13,129 nucleotides of DNA from Pelomonas sp036404855 (GCF_036404855.1 NZ_DASWYS010000074.1:1-13129), one strand, 5' to 3'; positions 1-7,675 are shown, numbered from the stretch's first letter. Numbers and translations are program-made. The notes: a model not told the origin generated them from the letters alone.

Positions 1-1326
1 TGGGCGGCGAACGGCCACATCGACAAGGTGCTGACCCAGGCCGCCGCCTGGGTGGAGAGCAAGAAGGTCGCCGGGCTGAAGCTGGAGGTCATCCGCATCC
101 CGGGCCGCACGCCGGTCATCTTCTTCGAGGTGCCGTCCACCAAGCCCGGCTCGGACGACACCGTGGTGCTGTACGGCCACCTGGACAAGCAGCCCGAGTT
201 CAGCGGCTGGCGCAGCGACCTCGGCCCGTGGACGCCCAAGTACGAGAACGGCCTGCTTTACGGCCGTGGCGGCGCGGATGACGGCTACGCTGTCTATGCG
301 TCGCTGACTGCCATCATGGCGCTGGACCAGCAGGGCATCCCGCGCCCACGCTGCGTGGGCGTCATCGAGACCTGCGAGGAGAGCGGCAGCTTTGACCTGC
401 CGGCCTACATCGACCTGCTCAAGCCGCGCCTGGGCAATGTGTCGCTGGTGGTCTGCCTGGACTCCGGCGCCGGCAACTACGACCAGCTGTGGCTGACAAC
501 CTCGCTGCGCGGCATGGTGTCCGGCGTGCTGAAGGTGGAGGTGCTGACCGAAGGCATCCACAGTGGCGATGCCTCGGGCGCTGTGCCATCCAGCTTCCGC
601 ATCCTGCGCCAGGTGCTGGACCGGCTGGAGGACAGCAAGACGGGGCGACTGCTCCCGGAGAGCTTCCACTGCGAGATCCCAGGCGCACGCCTGGAGCAGG
701 CCCGCGCGACTGCGGCCATCCTGAAGGACGAGGTCTACAAGCGCATGCCCTGGGCCTGCGGGGCGGATGGTGGCCCGGTGCTGCCGGTGACGACCGATCC
801 GGTCGAGGTGCTGCTGAACCGCACCTGGCGGCCCACGCTTTCGGTTGTCGGCGCGGACGGGTTTCCGGAGCTGAAGAATGCCGGCAACGTGTTGCGGCCG
901 TACACGGCCTTCAAGCTCAGCCTGCGCCTGCCGCCGCTGATCGACGGCAATGCCGCAGCGCTGGAGCTGAAGGCCCTGCTGGAAGACAACGCGCCCTACA
1001 ACGCGAAGGTCAGCTTCGTGCCCGATGGCCGCGCCGGTGCCTTCGGCGCCACGGGCTGGAACACGCCGGACCTGACACCCTGGCTGAGCCAGGCGCTCAA
1101 CGATGCGAGCCTCGCCCACTTCGGCGCGCCGGTCGGCTACATCGGCCAGGGCGGCACCATCCCTCTGATGAGCATGCTGCAGAAGGGTTTTCCGGCAGCG
1201 CAGATGATGGTCTGCGGCGTGCTCGGTCCCAAGAGCAACGCCCACGGCCCGAACGAGTTCCTGCACGTGCCCTATGGCAAGCGGCTGACGGCCGCCGTCG
1301 CCCAGGTGATGGCGGCGCATCCCTGA
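1..1326 (+). CDS. M20 family zinc metallopeptidase / dipeptidase (5' end outside window)
   Basis: Likely a cytoplasmic dinuclear-zinc peptidase or dipeptidase of the M20 family; the exact substrate cannot be read from sequence. The reading frame is open from base 1 and 441 residues are visible. A GTG at 28 is available, but residues in the same frame before it look coding, so I treat the gene as truncated by the window edge. All metal and catalytic positions of the family are visible (numbering from base 1): the HLD motif (H60 zinc ligand, D62), the bridging Asp in GGADDG (D93/D94), the catalytic EE pair (E126/E127), the zinc-ligand Asp in CLDSG (D154), and the late His in NAHGPNEF (H415). 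The lid/dimerisation domain lies between about residues 165 and 370. The stop is 9 bp before the LysR gene, suggesting co-transcription. Family assignment is strong; a specific name (for example carnosinase-like) would be a guess. Confidence 0.88.
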   Translation, partial: WAANGHIDKVLTQAAAWVESKKVAGLKLEVIRIPGRTPVIFFEVPSTKPGSDDTVVLYGHLDKQPEFSGWRSDLGPWTPKYENGLLYGRGGADDGYAVYASLTAIMALDQQGIPRPRCVGVIETCEESGSFDLPAYIDLLKPRLGNVSLVVCLDSGAGNYDQLWLTTSLRGMVSGVLKVEVLTEGIHSGDASGAVPSSFRILRQVLDRLEDSKTGRLLPESFHCEIPGARLEQARATAAILKDEVYKRMPWACGADGGPVLPVTTDPVEVLLNRTWRPTLSVVGADGFPELKNAGNVLRPYTAFKLSLRLPPLIDGNAAALELKALLEDNAPYNAKVSFVPDGRAGAFGATGWNTPDLTPWLSQALNDASLAHFGAPVGYIGQGGTIPLMSMLQKGFPAAQMMVCGVLGPKSNAHGPNEFLHVPYGKRLTAAVAQVMAAHP

Positions 1327-1335
1327 TCGAGAAGG

Positions 1336-2292
1336 ATGGATCAGCTCCGCGCCATCAAGGTTTTCGTCCGCGTCATCGACGAGGGCAGCTTCGCCGCCGC
1401 GGCACGGGCGCTGGATCTGGCGCCGGCCGTTGTCACCCGCCTCGTGGCCGAATTGGAGGACCACCTCGGCACGCGGCTGCTGAACCGCACGACACGGCGG
1501 TTGTCGCTGACCGAGATAGGCGAGGCGTACCTGGAACGAGCACGGCGCATCCTGGCCGACGTGGACGAGGCCGCGGCCCTGGCCGCATCGGCCACCCAGG
1601 AGGTGCGCGGCCTGCTGCGCGTGCTGTGCCCGCCGGCCATCGCGGTGCATCAGTTGGCCAAGCATCTGCCCAAGTTCCACCGCGCCTATCCGCTGGTGAC
1701 GCTGGAGATCGCCTCACCCGGCCCCGTCGAGACCGTGGGCGACGGCTACGACCTCACCATCTTCCTGTCCCGCGAGCTGCTGGATGGCGACTTCATCGCC
1801 CGCCGTCTGGCCCGCAGCGAGTTCATCCTGTGCGCCGCACCCGACTATCTCGACCACCGCGGCCGGCCCCAGCACCCCAGTGAGCTGAAGAAGCATGACG
1901 CGCTGCTGCCGCCGACGCCCTCGCTGATGCGGGGCCTGACGCTGCAGCGCGGCGACGGCGCCGAGGAGATCACGCTGCCCATCGTGCCGTCGCGCGCGAC
2001 GCTGTCGACGACGCACATGGACACCAACTACGCCGCCGCCCTGCACGGACTTGGCGTGGCCGGCCTGCCCAGCTTCATGGTGGAGGACGCGCTGCTTGAG
2101 CAGGCGCTGGAGCGGGTCATGCCGCAGTGGCGCCTGTTCAGCACGACGCTCTGGGCCGGCATGCCGACGCGCAAGTACGTGCCCGCGCGCACCCGGGCTT
2201 TCCTCGACTTCCTGCTGGAAATCTTCGGCGGCGAGGACAAGGACCCCTGGCTGGTGGCGGCCGGCTGCGCAACCTGCCCTAGCGCAGGCTGA
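1336..2292 (+). CDS. LysR family transcriptional regulator
   Basis: A 318-aa DNA-binding regulator of normal LysR length. Residues 1-60 form the winged helix-turn-helix, with the family pattern GSFAAAARAL, then AVVTRLVAELEDHLGTRLLNR, then a TEIGEAYLERA helix. The effector-binding domain covers about residues 90-300. The ATG at 1336 gives the canonical LysR N terminus (MDQLRAIKVF). The purine-rich GAGAAGG that could act as ribosome binding site abuts the ATG directly, so translation may depend on coupling to the M20 stop 9 bp upstream. It reads in the same direction as the peptidase rather than divergently, which is less usual for a LysR regulator and its target; regulation of the peptidase is possible but unproven. 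Its 3' end overlaps the convergent gene at 2279-2830 by 14 bp. The ligand is unknown. Confidence 0.9.
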   Translation: MDQLRAIKVFVRVIDEGSFAAAARALDLAPAVVTRLVAELEDHLGTRLLNRTTRRLSLTEIGEAYLERARRILADVDEAAALAASATQEVRGLLRVLCPPAIAVHQLAKHLPKFHRAYPLVTLEIASPGPVETVGDGYDLTIFLSRELLDGDFIARRLARSEFILCAAPDYLDHRGRPQHPSELKKHDALLPPTPSLMRGLTLQRGDGAEEITLPIVPSRATLSTTHMDTNYAAALHGLGVAGLPSFMVEDALLEQALERVMPQWRLFSTTLWAGMPTRKYVPARTRAFLDFLLEIFGGEDKDPWLVAAGCATCPSAG

Positions 2293-2830
2293 AGCCCAGC
2301 TCGAAGAATTCAGGGAAGCGCGCCTCCATCGCCCGCTTCAGTGGCGCCAGCGCGACGTAGCGCGAAGCGGTCTTGACGATGTAGGCCAGCAGCCGGCGTT
2401 GTTCCGGATGGTCCCCGCCCAGCAGCACCAGGTGCTGGCGCAGCGCACTCCATTCCAGCCGGCGCCAATACTCGCCGAAGTCGGCCGCAAGCGCCTCATC
2501 GAGCAACCCGTCCGCGCGGCTGGCCTCCCAGTGGCGCACGGCCCAATCGATTTCCTGAGCCTCATCCCAGGCCAGCTCGGGCGCACGCAGCAGCGCGGCG
2601 ATGCGGTCGGTGGCGGCACCTTCCGGGGCGTCGTCGAGCAGGCGCTTCAGCACGGCGTCCAGGCCGGTGTCGGCAATGCGGTGCAGGCCTGCGCGCAGCG
2701 CGGCCTCATCGGCCGGGATGGCCGCGGCGGGGTGGGCGCGCAATTCGGCGCACGCCGCCCGCATCAGGCGGTCTGCGTCTTCGGGATGGGCTTGCAAGTC
2801 CTGGATCAGGGCGGAGTTCGGCAGCATCAT
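2279..2830 (-). CDS. Hypothetical protein resembling the C-terminal half of an AmgK-type kinase
   Basis: A 183-aa protein from the ATG at 2830; CGAGGG at 2841-2846 sits 10 nt upstream as ribosome binding site. A TTG at 2857 would add 9 residues but has less support. From memory of AmgK (cell-wall amino-sugar kinase of the aminoglycoside phosphotransferase fold), several stretches match in order: DDAPEG..TDRIAALLR (residues 66-82), WDEAQEIDWAVRHW (88-101), ADFGEYWRRLEW followed by RQHL (117-134), and LLAYIV..ASRYVALAPL (147-164). AmgK is about 340 aa, and the N-terminal lobe and the HRDxxxxN catalytic loop are not visible here. The only HR (residues 50-51) is followed by Ile-Ala instead of Asp. 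In other proteobacteria amgK-murU lies divergently next to lptD, exactly this position. The frame is intact with ordinary GC-rich codon use, so it may be a retained pseudokinase fragment rather than a decaying one. It could also be an unrelated hypothetical protein. Confidence 0.6.
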   Translation of the reverse strand: MMLPNSALIQDLQAHPEDADRLMRAACAELRAHPAAAIPADEAALRAGLHRIADTGLDAVLKRLLDDAPEGAATDRIAALLRAPELAWDEAQEIDWAVRHWEASRADGLLDEALAADFGEYWRRLEWSALRQHLVLLGGDHPEQRRLLAYIVKTASRYVALAPLKRAMEARFPEFFELGFSLR

Positions 2831-2912
2831 TGGGTGAAAGCCCTCGTGGATAATCAAATTCTAAGAACCGCCGGCCCCGGCATCCTCACCGACTCCGAGC
2901 CTTCCGCTGCCT
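2831..2912. promoter_or_regulatory. Divergent intergenic region between the AmgK-like gene and lptD
   Basis: This 82-bp spacer must hold the start signals of two divergent genes. An AT-rich island at 2849-2865 stands out from the GC-rich surroundings. On the plus strand GATAAT (2849-2854) is a 5/6 match to a -10 box; on the minus strand TAGAAT (2858-2863) is another 5/6 match. Neither has a convincing -35 at the right distance, and I see no sigma-E type promoter, although lptD is sigma-E controlled in E. coli. Confidence 0.3.
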
Positions 2913-5288
2913 GTGTCGCGCTCGCCCCGCCTTTTCCGCCCCGCCCCGCTGCCCCCGTTGATCGCCCTGGCCCTGTGCGCCTGGGGCGAGGCCTCGGCAC
3001 AGCAAGCCACCGACGCCGCACTGCCGCTGCGCGGCAGCCGGGTACTGGTCGCGCCGTCCAAGCCGGGACCAGCCAAGCCGGCCCTGGTCATCACCGCCGG
3101 CCAGCTGTCGGCCCAGGTGGACCAGCAGGCGCAGGGGCGCGACGGCGTCGAGCTGCGCTACGGCGAGCTGGTGATGAACACCGACAAGCTCGATTACCGC
3201 GTCGTCGACGACTTCGCGCGCGCTGAGGGCGACGTCCGCATCAACCACAACGGCAATGTCTTCACCGGGCCGCTGCTGCAGCTCTACGTGAGCCGTTTTG
3301 AGGGCGAGTTCCTGACGCCCCGGTTCCTGCTCGCCGCGACCGGCGGCGCCGGCAAGGCCAAAGTGCTGAAGTTCCAGGACAGCGAGCACATGAGCGCCAC
3401 CGAGGGCAGCTACAGCAGCTGCCCGGCGGTGGAGAACCAGGAGCCGGCCTGGCAGATCACCGCCAAGCAACTGCGCCTGGATCTGGCCGCCAACGAGGGT
3501 GAGGCTGACGGCGCGGTGCTGCGCTTCCTGGGCGTCCCCATCCTGGCCGCGCCGTCCATGACCTTCCCGCTCAGCTCTGAGCGCAAGTCGGGCTGGCTGC
3601 CGCCCAACATCTTCCTGGACAACCGCGGCGGCCTCGAGACCGGGGTGCCCTACTACTGGAACATCGCGCCGCAGCGGGACGCGACGTTCACGCCCTTCAT
3701 GATGACCAAGCGAGGCGTGGGTCTGGACAGCGAGTTCCGCTACCTGGAGCCCGGGCACGCCGGCCGCATCAACGTCGATCTGCTGCCCAGCGACCGCGTG
3801 TTCGGCGCCTCGCGCTGGAGCGTCAAGTTCAACAACGACGGCAACTTCGGCGACTGGCGCTACCGGCTCCGCAGCGAGCGTGTCTCCGACGACGACTACT
3901 GGAAGGACATGTCGCGCCGTGTCGAGAGCCAGACGCCGCGGCTCATGGCCAGCGACTTCAATATCAGCCGCCACCGGGAGCTGTCCTGGGGCGCGATCGA
4001 CACCTACGCCCGCGTACAGCGCTGGCAAGCGTTGCAGGGCACGGACACGACAGCGCAGTTCGACTCGCCATACCAGCGCAGCCCGCAGATCGGCGCACGC
4101 ATGACGACGGCGGCCGACGAGGCCGTGCTGGACAGCTTCCGCCCCTGGGGTCGCAAGGCGCGGCTGGAGGGCGGGCTGGAGCTGGAGTACAACCGCTTTG
4201 ACCTGCCCGGCTCTGCGCGCCCGGGCCAGACCAGCGGCGGTCAGCGCGTACACGCGCTGGGCCATGTGGCTGCACCGCTGGGCGGCGAAGCCTGGTGGTT
4301 CATTCCGCGCGCCTCCTTCAACGCCGCGGCCTATGACCTGGACCGCCCGCAGGCCGACGGCCGCCGCCGCATGGGCCGCGTCATCCCGACGCTGAGCATC
4401 GACCACGGTTGGGTCTTTGAGCGCGACACGACGCTGTTCGGCCGCGACTACCGCCAGAGCCTGGAGCCGCGGCTGTTCTACGTGAACACGCCTTTCCGCG
4501 ACCAGAGCAACCTGCCCAACTTCGACTCGGCGGCCAAGGACTTCAACTTCGACTCCATCTATACGGACAACCCCTTCTCGGGCGTGGACCGGGTGTCGGA
4601 CCTGCATGCCCTGAGTGCGGGCGTGACCAGCCGCTGGGTTGGCGCGACGTCGGGCGAGGAGATCCTGCGCCTGGGCGCCGTCCAGCGTTTCCTGTTCCGC
4701 GACCAAAGGATCACGCCCGACGGCCAGCCCCCGGTCACGCAGCGCTTCTCCGACCTGCTGCTGGCCGCCGCAGCACACCTGGACGAGAAGTGGTGGGCCG
4801 ACGGCACGCTGGAGTTCAATCCTGAGATCAACCGCTCGGTGCGCTCCGTGCTCAGGGCACGCTATTCGCCCGGGCCATTCAAGACGGTCAGCGTCGCCTA
4901 CCGGCTGGCGCGGGCGCAGAGCGAACAGGTCGAGCTGGCCTGGCAATGGCCGCTCTACGGCAGCCCCGTGACCTCGCGCGGCGCCGACAGCAAGTCCTGC
5001 GGCGGCGCCTGGTACAGCGCCGGGCGCGTGCAGTACTCGCTGCGAGACCGCCGCCTGACGGACTCCGTAGTCGGCTTCGAGTACGACGCCGGCTGCTGGG
5101 TGCTGCGCTGGGGCGTCGAGCGCCTGTCCACCGGCCGGGCCGAAACCAACACGCGGCTGATGCTGCAGCTGGAACTGGTCGGCCTGTCGCAGCTGGGTTC
5201 GAACGCCCTCAAGGTCTTGAAGGACAATGTCCCCGGTTACCGCAGGCTGAGCTCCGATCGCTCGCCGAGTTCAGACTTCCAACCATGA
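2913..5288 (+). CDS. lptD: LPS-assembly outer-membrane protein LptD
   Basis: LptD is the outer-membrane beta-barrel that, with the lipoprotein LptE, inserts lipopolysaccharide into the outer leaflet. The product is 791 aa (E. coli 784). The GTG start at 2913 gives a clear signal peptide ending at ASA|Q (residues 27-30); no strong ribosome binding site is seen. Residues about 55-180 form the LptA-like periplasmic jellyroll, and about 190-791 the barrel. Diagnostic blocks include PYYWNIAP (246-253) and the following DATFTPFMMTKRG and LLPSDRV segments. Only three cysteines remain in the mature protein: C170 (in YSSC, equivalent to E. coli C173), C696 and C728 (in AGCW, near the E. coli C724/C725 position). 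The N-terminal cysteine equivalent to E. coli C31 is absent, so C170-C728 is the likely essential interdomain disulfide. The stop overlaps the surA start (ATGA), indicating coupled translation. Confidence 0.97.
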   Translation: MSRSPRLFRPAPLPPLIALALCAWGEASAQQATDAALPLRGSRVLVAPSKPGPAKPALVITAGQLSAQVDQQAQGRDGVELRYGELVMNTDKLDYRVVDDFARAEGDVRINHNGNVFTGPLLQLYVSRFEGEFLTPRFLLAATGGAGKAKVLKFQDSEHMSATEGSYSSCPAVENQEPAWQITAKQLRLDLAANEGEADGAVLRFLGVPILAAPSMTFPLSSERKSGWLPPNIFLDNRGGLETGVPYYWNIAPQRDATFTPFMMTKRGVGLDSEFRYLEPGHAGRINVDLLPSDRVFGASRWSVKFNNDGNFGDWRYRLRSERVSDDDYWKDMSRRVESQTPRLMASDFNISRHRELSWGAIDTYARVQRWQALQGTDTTAQFDSPYQRSPQIGARMTTAADEAVLDSFRPWGRKARLEGGLELEYNRFDLPGSARPGQTSGGQRVHALGHVAAPLGGEAWWFIPRASFNAAAYDLDRPQADGRRRMGRVIPTLSIDHGWVFERDTTLFGRDYRQSLEPRLFYVNTPFRDQSNLPNFDSAAKDFNFDSIYTDNPFSGVDRVSDLHALSAGVTSRWVGATSGEEILRLGAVQRFLFRDQRITPDGQPPVTQRFSDLLLAAAAHLDEKWWADGTLEFNPEINRSVRSVLRARYSPGPFKTVSVAYRLARAQSEQVELAWQWPLYGSPVTSRGADSKSCGGAWYSAGRVQYSLRDRRLTDSVVGFEYDAGCWVLRWGVERLSTGRAETNTRLMLQLELVGLSQLGSNALKVLKDNVPGYRRLSSDRSPSSDFQP

Positions 5289-6583
5289 TGCATCGCCTCG
5301 CTCCCCTTGTTCTGGCCCTGGCCGCCTTTTCCGCCTCGGCCCAGACGCCCACGCTGCAGCCGGGGGACTACATCGCCGCCGTCGTCAACCAGGACGTCGT
5401 CGCTGCGAGCGAGGTCATCCAGCGCACCGAGCGGCTGCGCCAGGAGGCCCGCCAGAAGGGCGAGGTCATGCCCGAGACCACGGGCCTGCGCAAGCAGGCA
5501 CTGGACGCACTGATCGAGGATCGTGTCCTCGTCACCTATGCCCGAGAGAACGGGCCGCGCGTGGACGAGGCCGAACTGGACCGCGTCGTCGCCAACGTGG
5601 CCGCGCAGAACAAGCTGACGATGGAGCAGCTGCGCGAACGCCTCAAGCAGGACGGCACTGACTACAAGAGCTTCCGCGAGAACCTGCGCGACCAGATGAT
5701 GACCGAACGCGTGCGCGAGCGCGAGGTGCAGGGCCGCATCAAGGTCACTGATGCCGAGATCGACGCCTATCTGGACAAAAAGCGCGACGATCTGGCCAGC
5801 GGGGGCATGATCAACTTGGCCCAGGTGCTGGTGACCGTGCCCGATGGGGCCGCCGACAGCGTTGTGGCCGAACGCCGCGCACGCGCTGAGGCGGCGCTGG
5901 CCCGGATCAAGGGCGGCGAGGACTTCGCCAAGGTCGCCCGAGAGGTCTCGGAGGACGGCAACAAGGCCCGCGGCGGCGAGATCGGCATGCGCCCGGCGGA
6001 CCGTTTGCCCGACATCTTCGTTCATGCCGTCCGCGGCCTGAAGAACGGCGAGGTCGCACCGGAGCTGCTGCGCAGCGGCGCGGGCTTCCACATCCTGCGG
6101 GTCGTCGAGCGCCAGGGCGGCGCTTCGCTGACGCAAAGCCTGCAGACCCACGCCCGCCACATCCTGCTGCGCCCCTCGGCCCAGCTCACGGCGGAAATCG
6201 CCGCACGGCGACTGGCAGAGATGAAGCGCCAGATCGAGAGTGGCCAGGCCAAGTTCGAGGACGTCGCCAAGGCCAATTCCGAGGATGGCAGCGCCCCCGC
6301 GGGCGGCGACCTGGGCTGGATGGGCGCCGGCGGCTTCGTGCCCGAATTCGAGGAGGCGATGAACGCGCTGCCGCTGAACGGCATCTCCGGTCCCGTCGTG
6401 TCGCGATTCGGCGTGCACCTGATCCAGGTGCTGGAGCGCCGCACCGTCGAGGTCGAGATGAAGCAACTGCGCGACCAAGCCCGCGGCGCGCTGCGCGAGC
6501 AGAAGTATGACGAGGCCTACCAGGAGTGGGTCAAGGACCTGCGCACCAAGGCCTTCGTCGAAGTGCGCGAATGGCTGGACTGA
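5285..6583 (+). CDS. surA: Periplasmic chaperone / peptidyl-prolyl isomerase SurA
   Basis: SurA escorts unfolded outer-membrane proteins, including LptD, through the periplasm. The product is 432 aa from the first of two tandem ATGs (5285 or 5288); the first overlaps the lptD stop. The signal peptide runs over residues 1-19 with cleavage at ASA|Q. The N-terminal chaperone module covers about 22-170. The first parvulin domain lies at about 175-275 (INLAQVLVTVP to GFHILRVVE) and the second at about 288-386 (ARHILLRPS, GGDLGWMGAGGFVPEFE, FGVHLIQVLERR). The C-terminal helix that completes the chaperone module is at 388-432. The order SurA_N-PPIase-PPIase-C is complete. In E. coli only the second parvulin domain is catalytically active; whether that holds here is not visible. 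Confidence 0.96.
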   Translation: MMHRLAPLVLALAAFSASAQTPTLQPGDYIAAVVNQDVVAASEVIQRTERLRQEARQKGEVMPETTGLRKQALDALIEDRVLVTYARENGPRVDEAELDRVVANVAAQNKLTMEQLRERLKQDGTDYKSFRENLRDQMMTERVREREVQGRIKVTDAEIDAYLDKKRDDLASGGMINLAQVLVTVPDGAADSVVAERRARAEAALARIKGGEDFAKVAREVSEDGNKARGGEIGMRPADRLPDIFVHAVRGLKNGEVAPELLRSGAGFHILRVVERQGGASLTQSLQTHARHILLRPSAQLTAEIAARRLAEMKRQIESGQAKFEDVAKANSEDGSAPAGGDLGWMGAGGFVPEFEEAMNALPLNGISGPVVSRFGVHLIQVLERRTVEVEMKQLRDQARGALREQKYDEAYQEWVKDLRTKAFVEVREWLD

Positions 6584-6641
6584 TTCCTCCCCTGCGCGCT
6601 GCGCGCGCCGCTTCATGGGCATGGGGACCTTGCCAGCGGTC

Positions 6642-6661
6642 CCGCGGAGCCGGTTCCGCGG
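6642..6661 (+). repeat. Perfect 7-bp inverted repeat (hairpin) between surA and rsmA
   Basis: CCGCGGA (6642-6648), loop GCCGGT, TCCGCGG (6655-6661). It is not followed by a T tract, so it does not look like a complete intrinsic terminator. It directly abuts the longer inverted repeat at 6662-6724. The rest of the 142-bp gap from 6584 to 6641 is GC-rich and shows no gene. Confidence 0.6.
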
Positions 6662-6724
6662 CAGTCGCCCGAGGGCTGGCAGGGCATGGCTCGCCAGGCA
6701 ATAGCGACGGGGCCTCGGGCACTG
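6662..6724 (+). promoter_or_regulatory. Long imperfect stem-loop ending one base before the rsmA start codon
   Basis: The arms CAGT-(C bulge)-GCCCGAGG (6662-6674) and CCTCGGGCACTG (6713-6724) pair over 12 bp with one bulged base. The 38-nt loop holds a further small inverted repeat, CTGGC (6676-6680) with GCCAG (6693-6697). The 3' arm covers the region where the rsmA ribosome binding site should be, and no clear Shine-Dalgarno sequence is visible there. If it forms in RNA it would mask initiation. Function is inferred; high G+C raises the chance of accidental pairing. Confidence 0.4.
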
Positions 6725-6725
6725 C

Positions 6726-7496
6726 ATGAAGTCGCATATCCCGCGTAAGCGTTTTGGTCAGCATTTCCTGACCGACGTCGCACTGATCGACGCCATCGTC
6801 GACCTGATCGACCCGCAGCCCGGTGACACGCTGGTCGAGATCGGCCCCGGCCTGGGCGCAATGACGCTGCCGCTGCTCGAGCGGCGCAAGCCGCTGACCG
6901 TCATCGAGCTGGACCGCGACCTCGCCGCCCGGCTGCGCAAGCGCGACGACGTCGAGGTCATCGAGTCCGACGTGCTCAAGGTGGACTTCAAGTCCCTGGC
7001 CGCCGCCAAAGGCACCCGGCTGCGTGTCGTCGGCAACCTGCCCTACAACATCTCCACGCCCATCCTCTTCCATCTGCTGGATGCCGTGAACGACATCGTC
7101 GACCAGCACTTCATGCTGCAGAAGGAAGTGGTAGACCGCATGGCCGCCGGGCCGGGCGGCAAAGACTATGGCCGCCTCAGCGTCATGCTCCAGTGGCGCT
7201 ACGACATCGAATCGGTGCTGGACGTGCCGCCCGAGTCCTTCGACCCCCCGCCGCGCGTGGACTCGGCGATTGTGCGCATGCAGCCGCTGAAGACGCCGCC
7301 GGCCCTGAATCCCGCCCTGCTGGGCGAACTGGTGACCAGCGCCTTCTCGCAGCGCCGCAAGCTGCTGCGACACAGCCTGGGCAAGTGGCTGGCCGAGCGC
7401 GCCTACACGGGCCACTTCGACCTGCAACGGCGGGCCGAGGAAGTGCCGGTCGACGAGTTCGTCGCGCTGGCCCTGGAGATCCAGCCGCAGAAATGA
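6726..7496 (+). CDS. rsmA: 16S rRNA (adenine1518-N6/adenine1519-N6)-dimethyltransferase RsmA (KsgA)
   Basis: RsmA uses S-adenosylmethionine to dimethylate the two adjacent adenines in the loop of helix 45 near the 3' end of 16S rRNA, a late check in 30S subunit assembly. The product is 256 aa, normal for the family. Motifs in order: KRFGQHFL (8-15), SAM-binding loop EIGPGLG (38-44), acidic ELDRD (61-65), SDV (81-83), catalytic NLPYN (104-108), FDPPPRVDSA (172-181), and FSQRRKLLR in the C-terminal domain. The start at 6726 gives the standard N terminus. It lies 142 bp after surA with no pdxA between them, and ends in a terminator directly after the stop codon. Confidence 0.97.
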   Translation: MKSHIPRKRFGQHFLTDVALIDAIVDLIDPQPGDTLVEIGPGLGAMTLPLLERRKPLTVIELDRDLAARLRKRDDVEVIESDVLKVDFKSLAAAKGTRLRVVGNLPYNISTPILFHLLDAVNDIVDQHFMLQKEVVDRMAAGPGGKDYGRLSVMLQWRYDIESVLDVPPESFDPPPRVDSAIVRMQPLKTPPALNPALLGELVTSAFSQRRKLLRHSLGKWLAERAYTGHFDLQRRAEEVPVDEFVALALEIQPQK

Positions 7497-7527
7497 GAAC
7501 GGGACCCGAGGGTCCCGTTCTTCGTTC
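7497..7527 (+). terminator. Intrinsic terminator after rsmA
   Basis: A perfect 10-bp stem (GAACGGGACC at 7497-7506 with GGTCCCGTTC at 7511-7520) encloses the tetraloop CGAG and is followed by TTCGTTC. It begins on the base after the rsmA stop codon. The T tract is short and interrupted, but the stem is strong. It separates the plus-strand lptD-surA-rsmA block from the convergent minus-strand ribonuclease operon. Confidence 0.8.
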
Positions 7528-7544
7528 GAGCGCTCAGGACGGCA

Positions 7545-7664
7545 TCACGCCGCGTTGAGCCACATCGAGGTATCGAAGGCGCTGCACATCATCGGCATGT
7601 TCACGCCGAAATTCGGATTGCCAATCGTCGACTTCGCGCTCTTAGGCGCAGGCTTTTCAACCAC
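7545..7664 (-). CDS. Possible small protein downstream of the barstar gene
   Basis: The frame on the minus strand is open from 7736 to the TGA at 7545. The only start with any ribosome-binding support is the GTG at 7664 (GAGG at 7673-7676, 8 nt upstream), giving 39 aa; a GTG at 7736 would give 63 aa but would run through the hairpin at 7676-7720 and overlap the barstar stop. The peptide is lysine/proline-rich at the start and ends with a hydrophobic, methionine-rich segment (NMPMMCSAF, then MWLNAA). I recognise no family. Wobble positions are moderately GC-rich, fitting a coding sequence but not proving one. It would be the last gene of the ribonuclease-inhibitor transcript unless the hairpin ends transcription first. 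Confidence 0.25.
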   Translation of the reverse strand: MVEKPAPKSAKSTIGNPNFGVNMPMMCSAFDTSMWLNAA

Positions 7665-7675
7665 CGGGGCCACCT

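Noticed and set aside
489..1883. A 464-codon plus-strand frame overlapping the M20 peptidase and LysR genes.
   Set aside because: Arginine/alanine/glycine/proline-rich out-of-phase product lying over two genes with clear motifs.
2831..2912. A sigma-E promoter for lptD, as in E. coli.
   Set aside because: No GGAACTT-like -35 with a matching -10 at the right spacing is visible on the plus strand.
2051..3226. A 391-codon plus-strand frame spanning the LysR end, the AmgK-like gene and the start of lptD.
   Set aside because: It crosses three supported genes and two intergenic boundaries, and its product has no coherent domain.
2886..4946. A 686-codon open frame on the minus strand, antisense to lptD.
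   Set aside because: Same high-GC artefact; low-complexity product without motifs, while lptD is certain.
5237..6727. A 496-codon open frame on the minus strand across surA.
   Set aside because: Antisense shadow of surA with no domain signal; it also spans the structured surA-rsmA gap.
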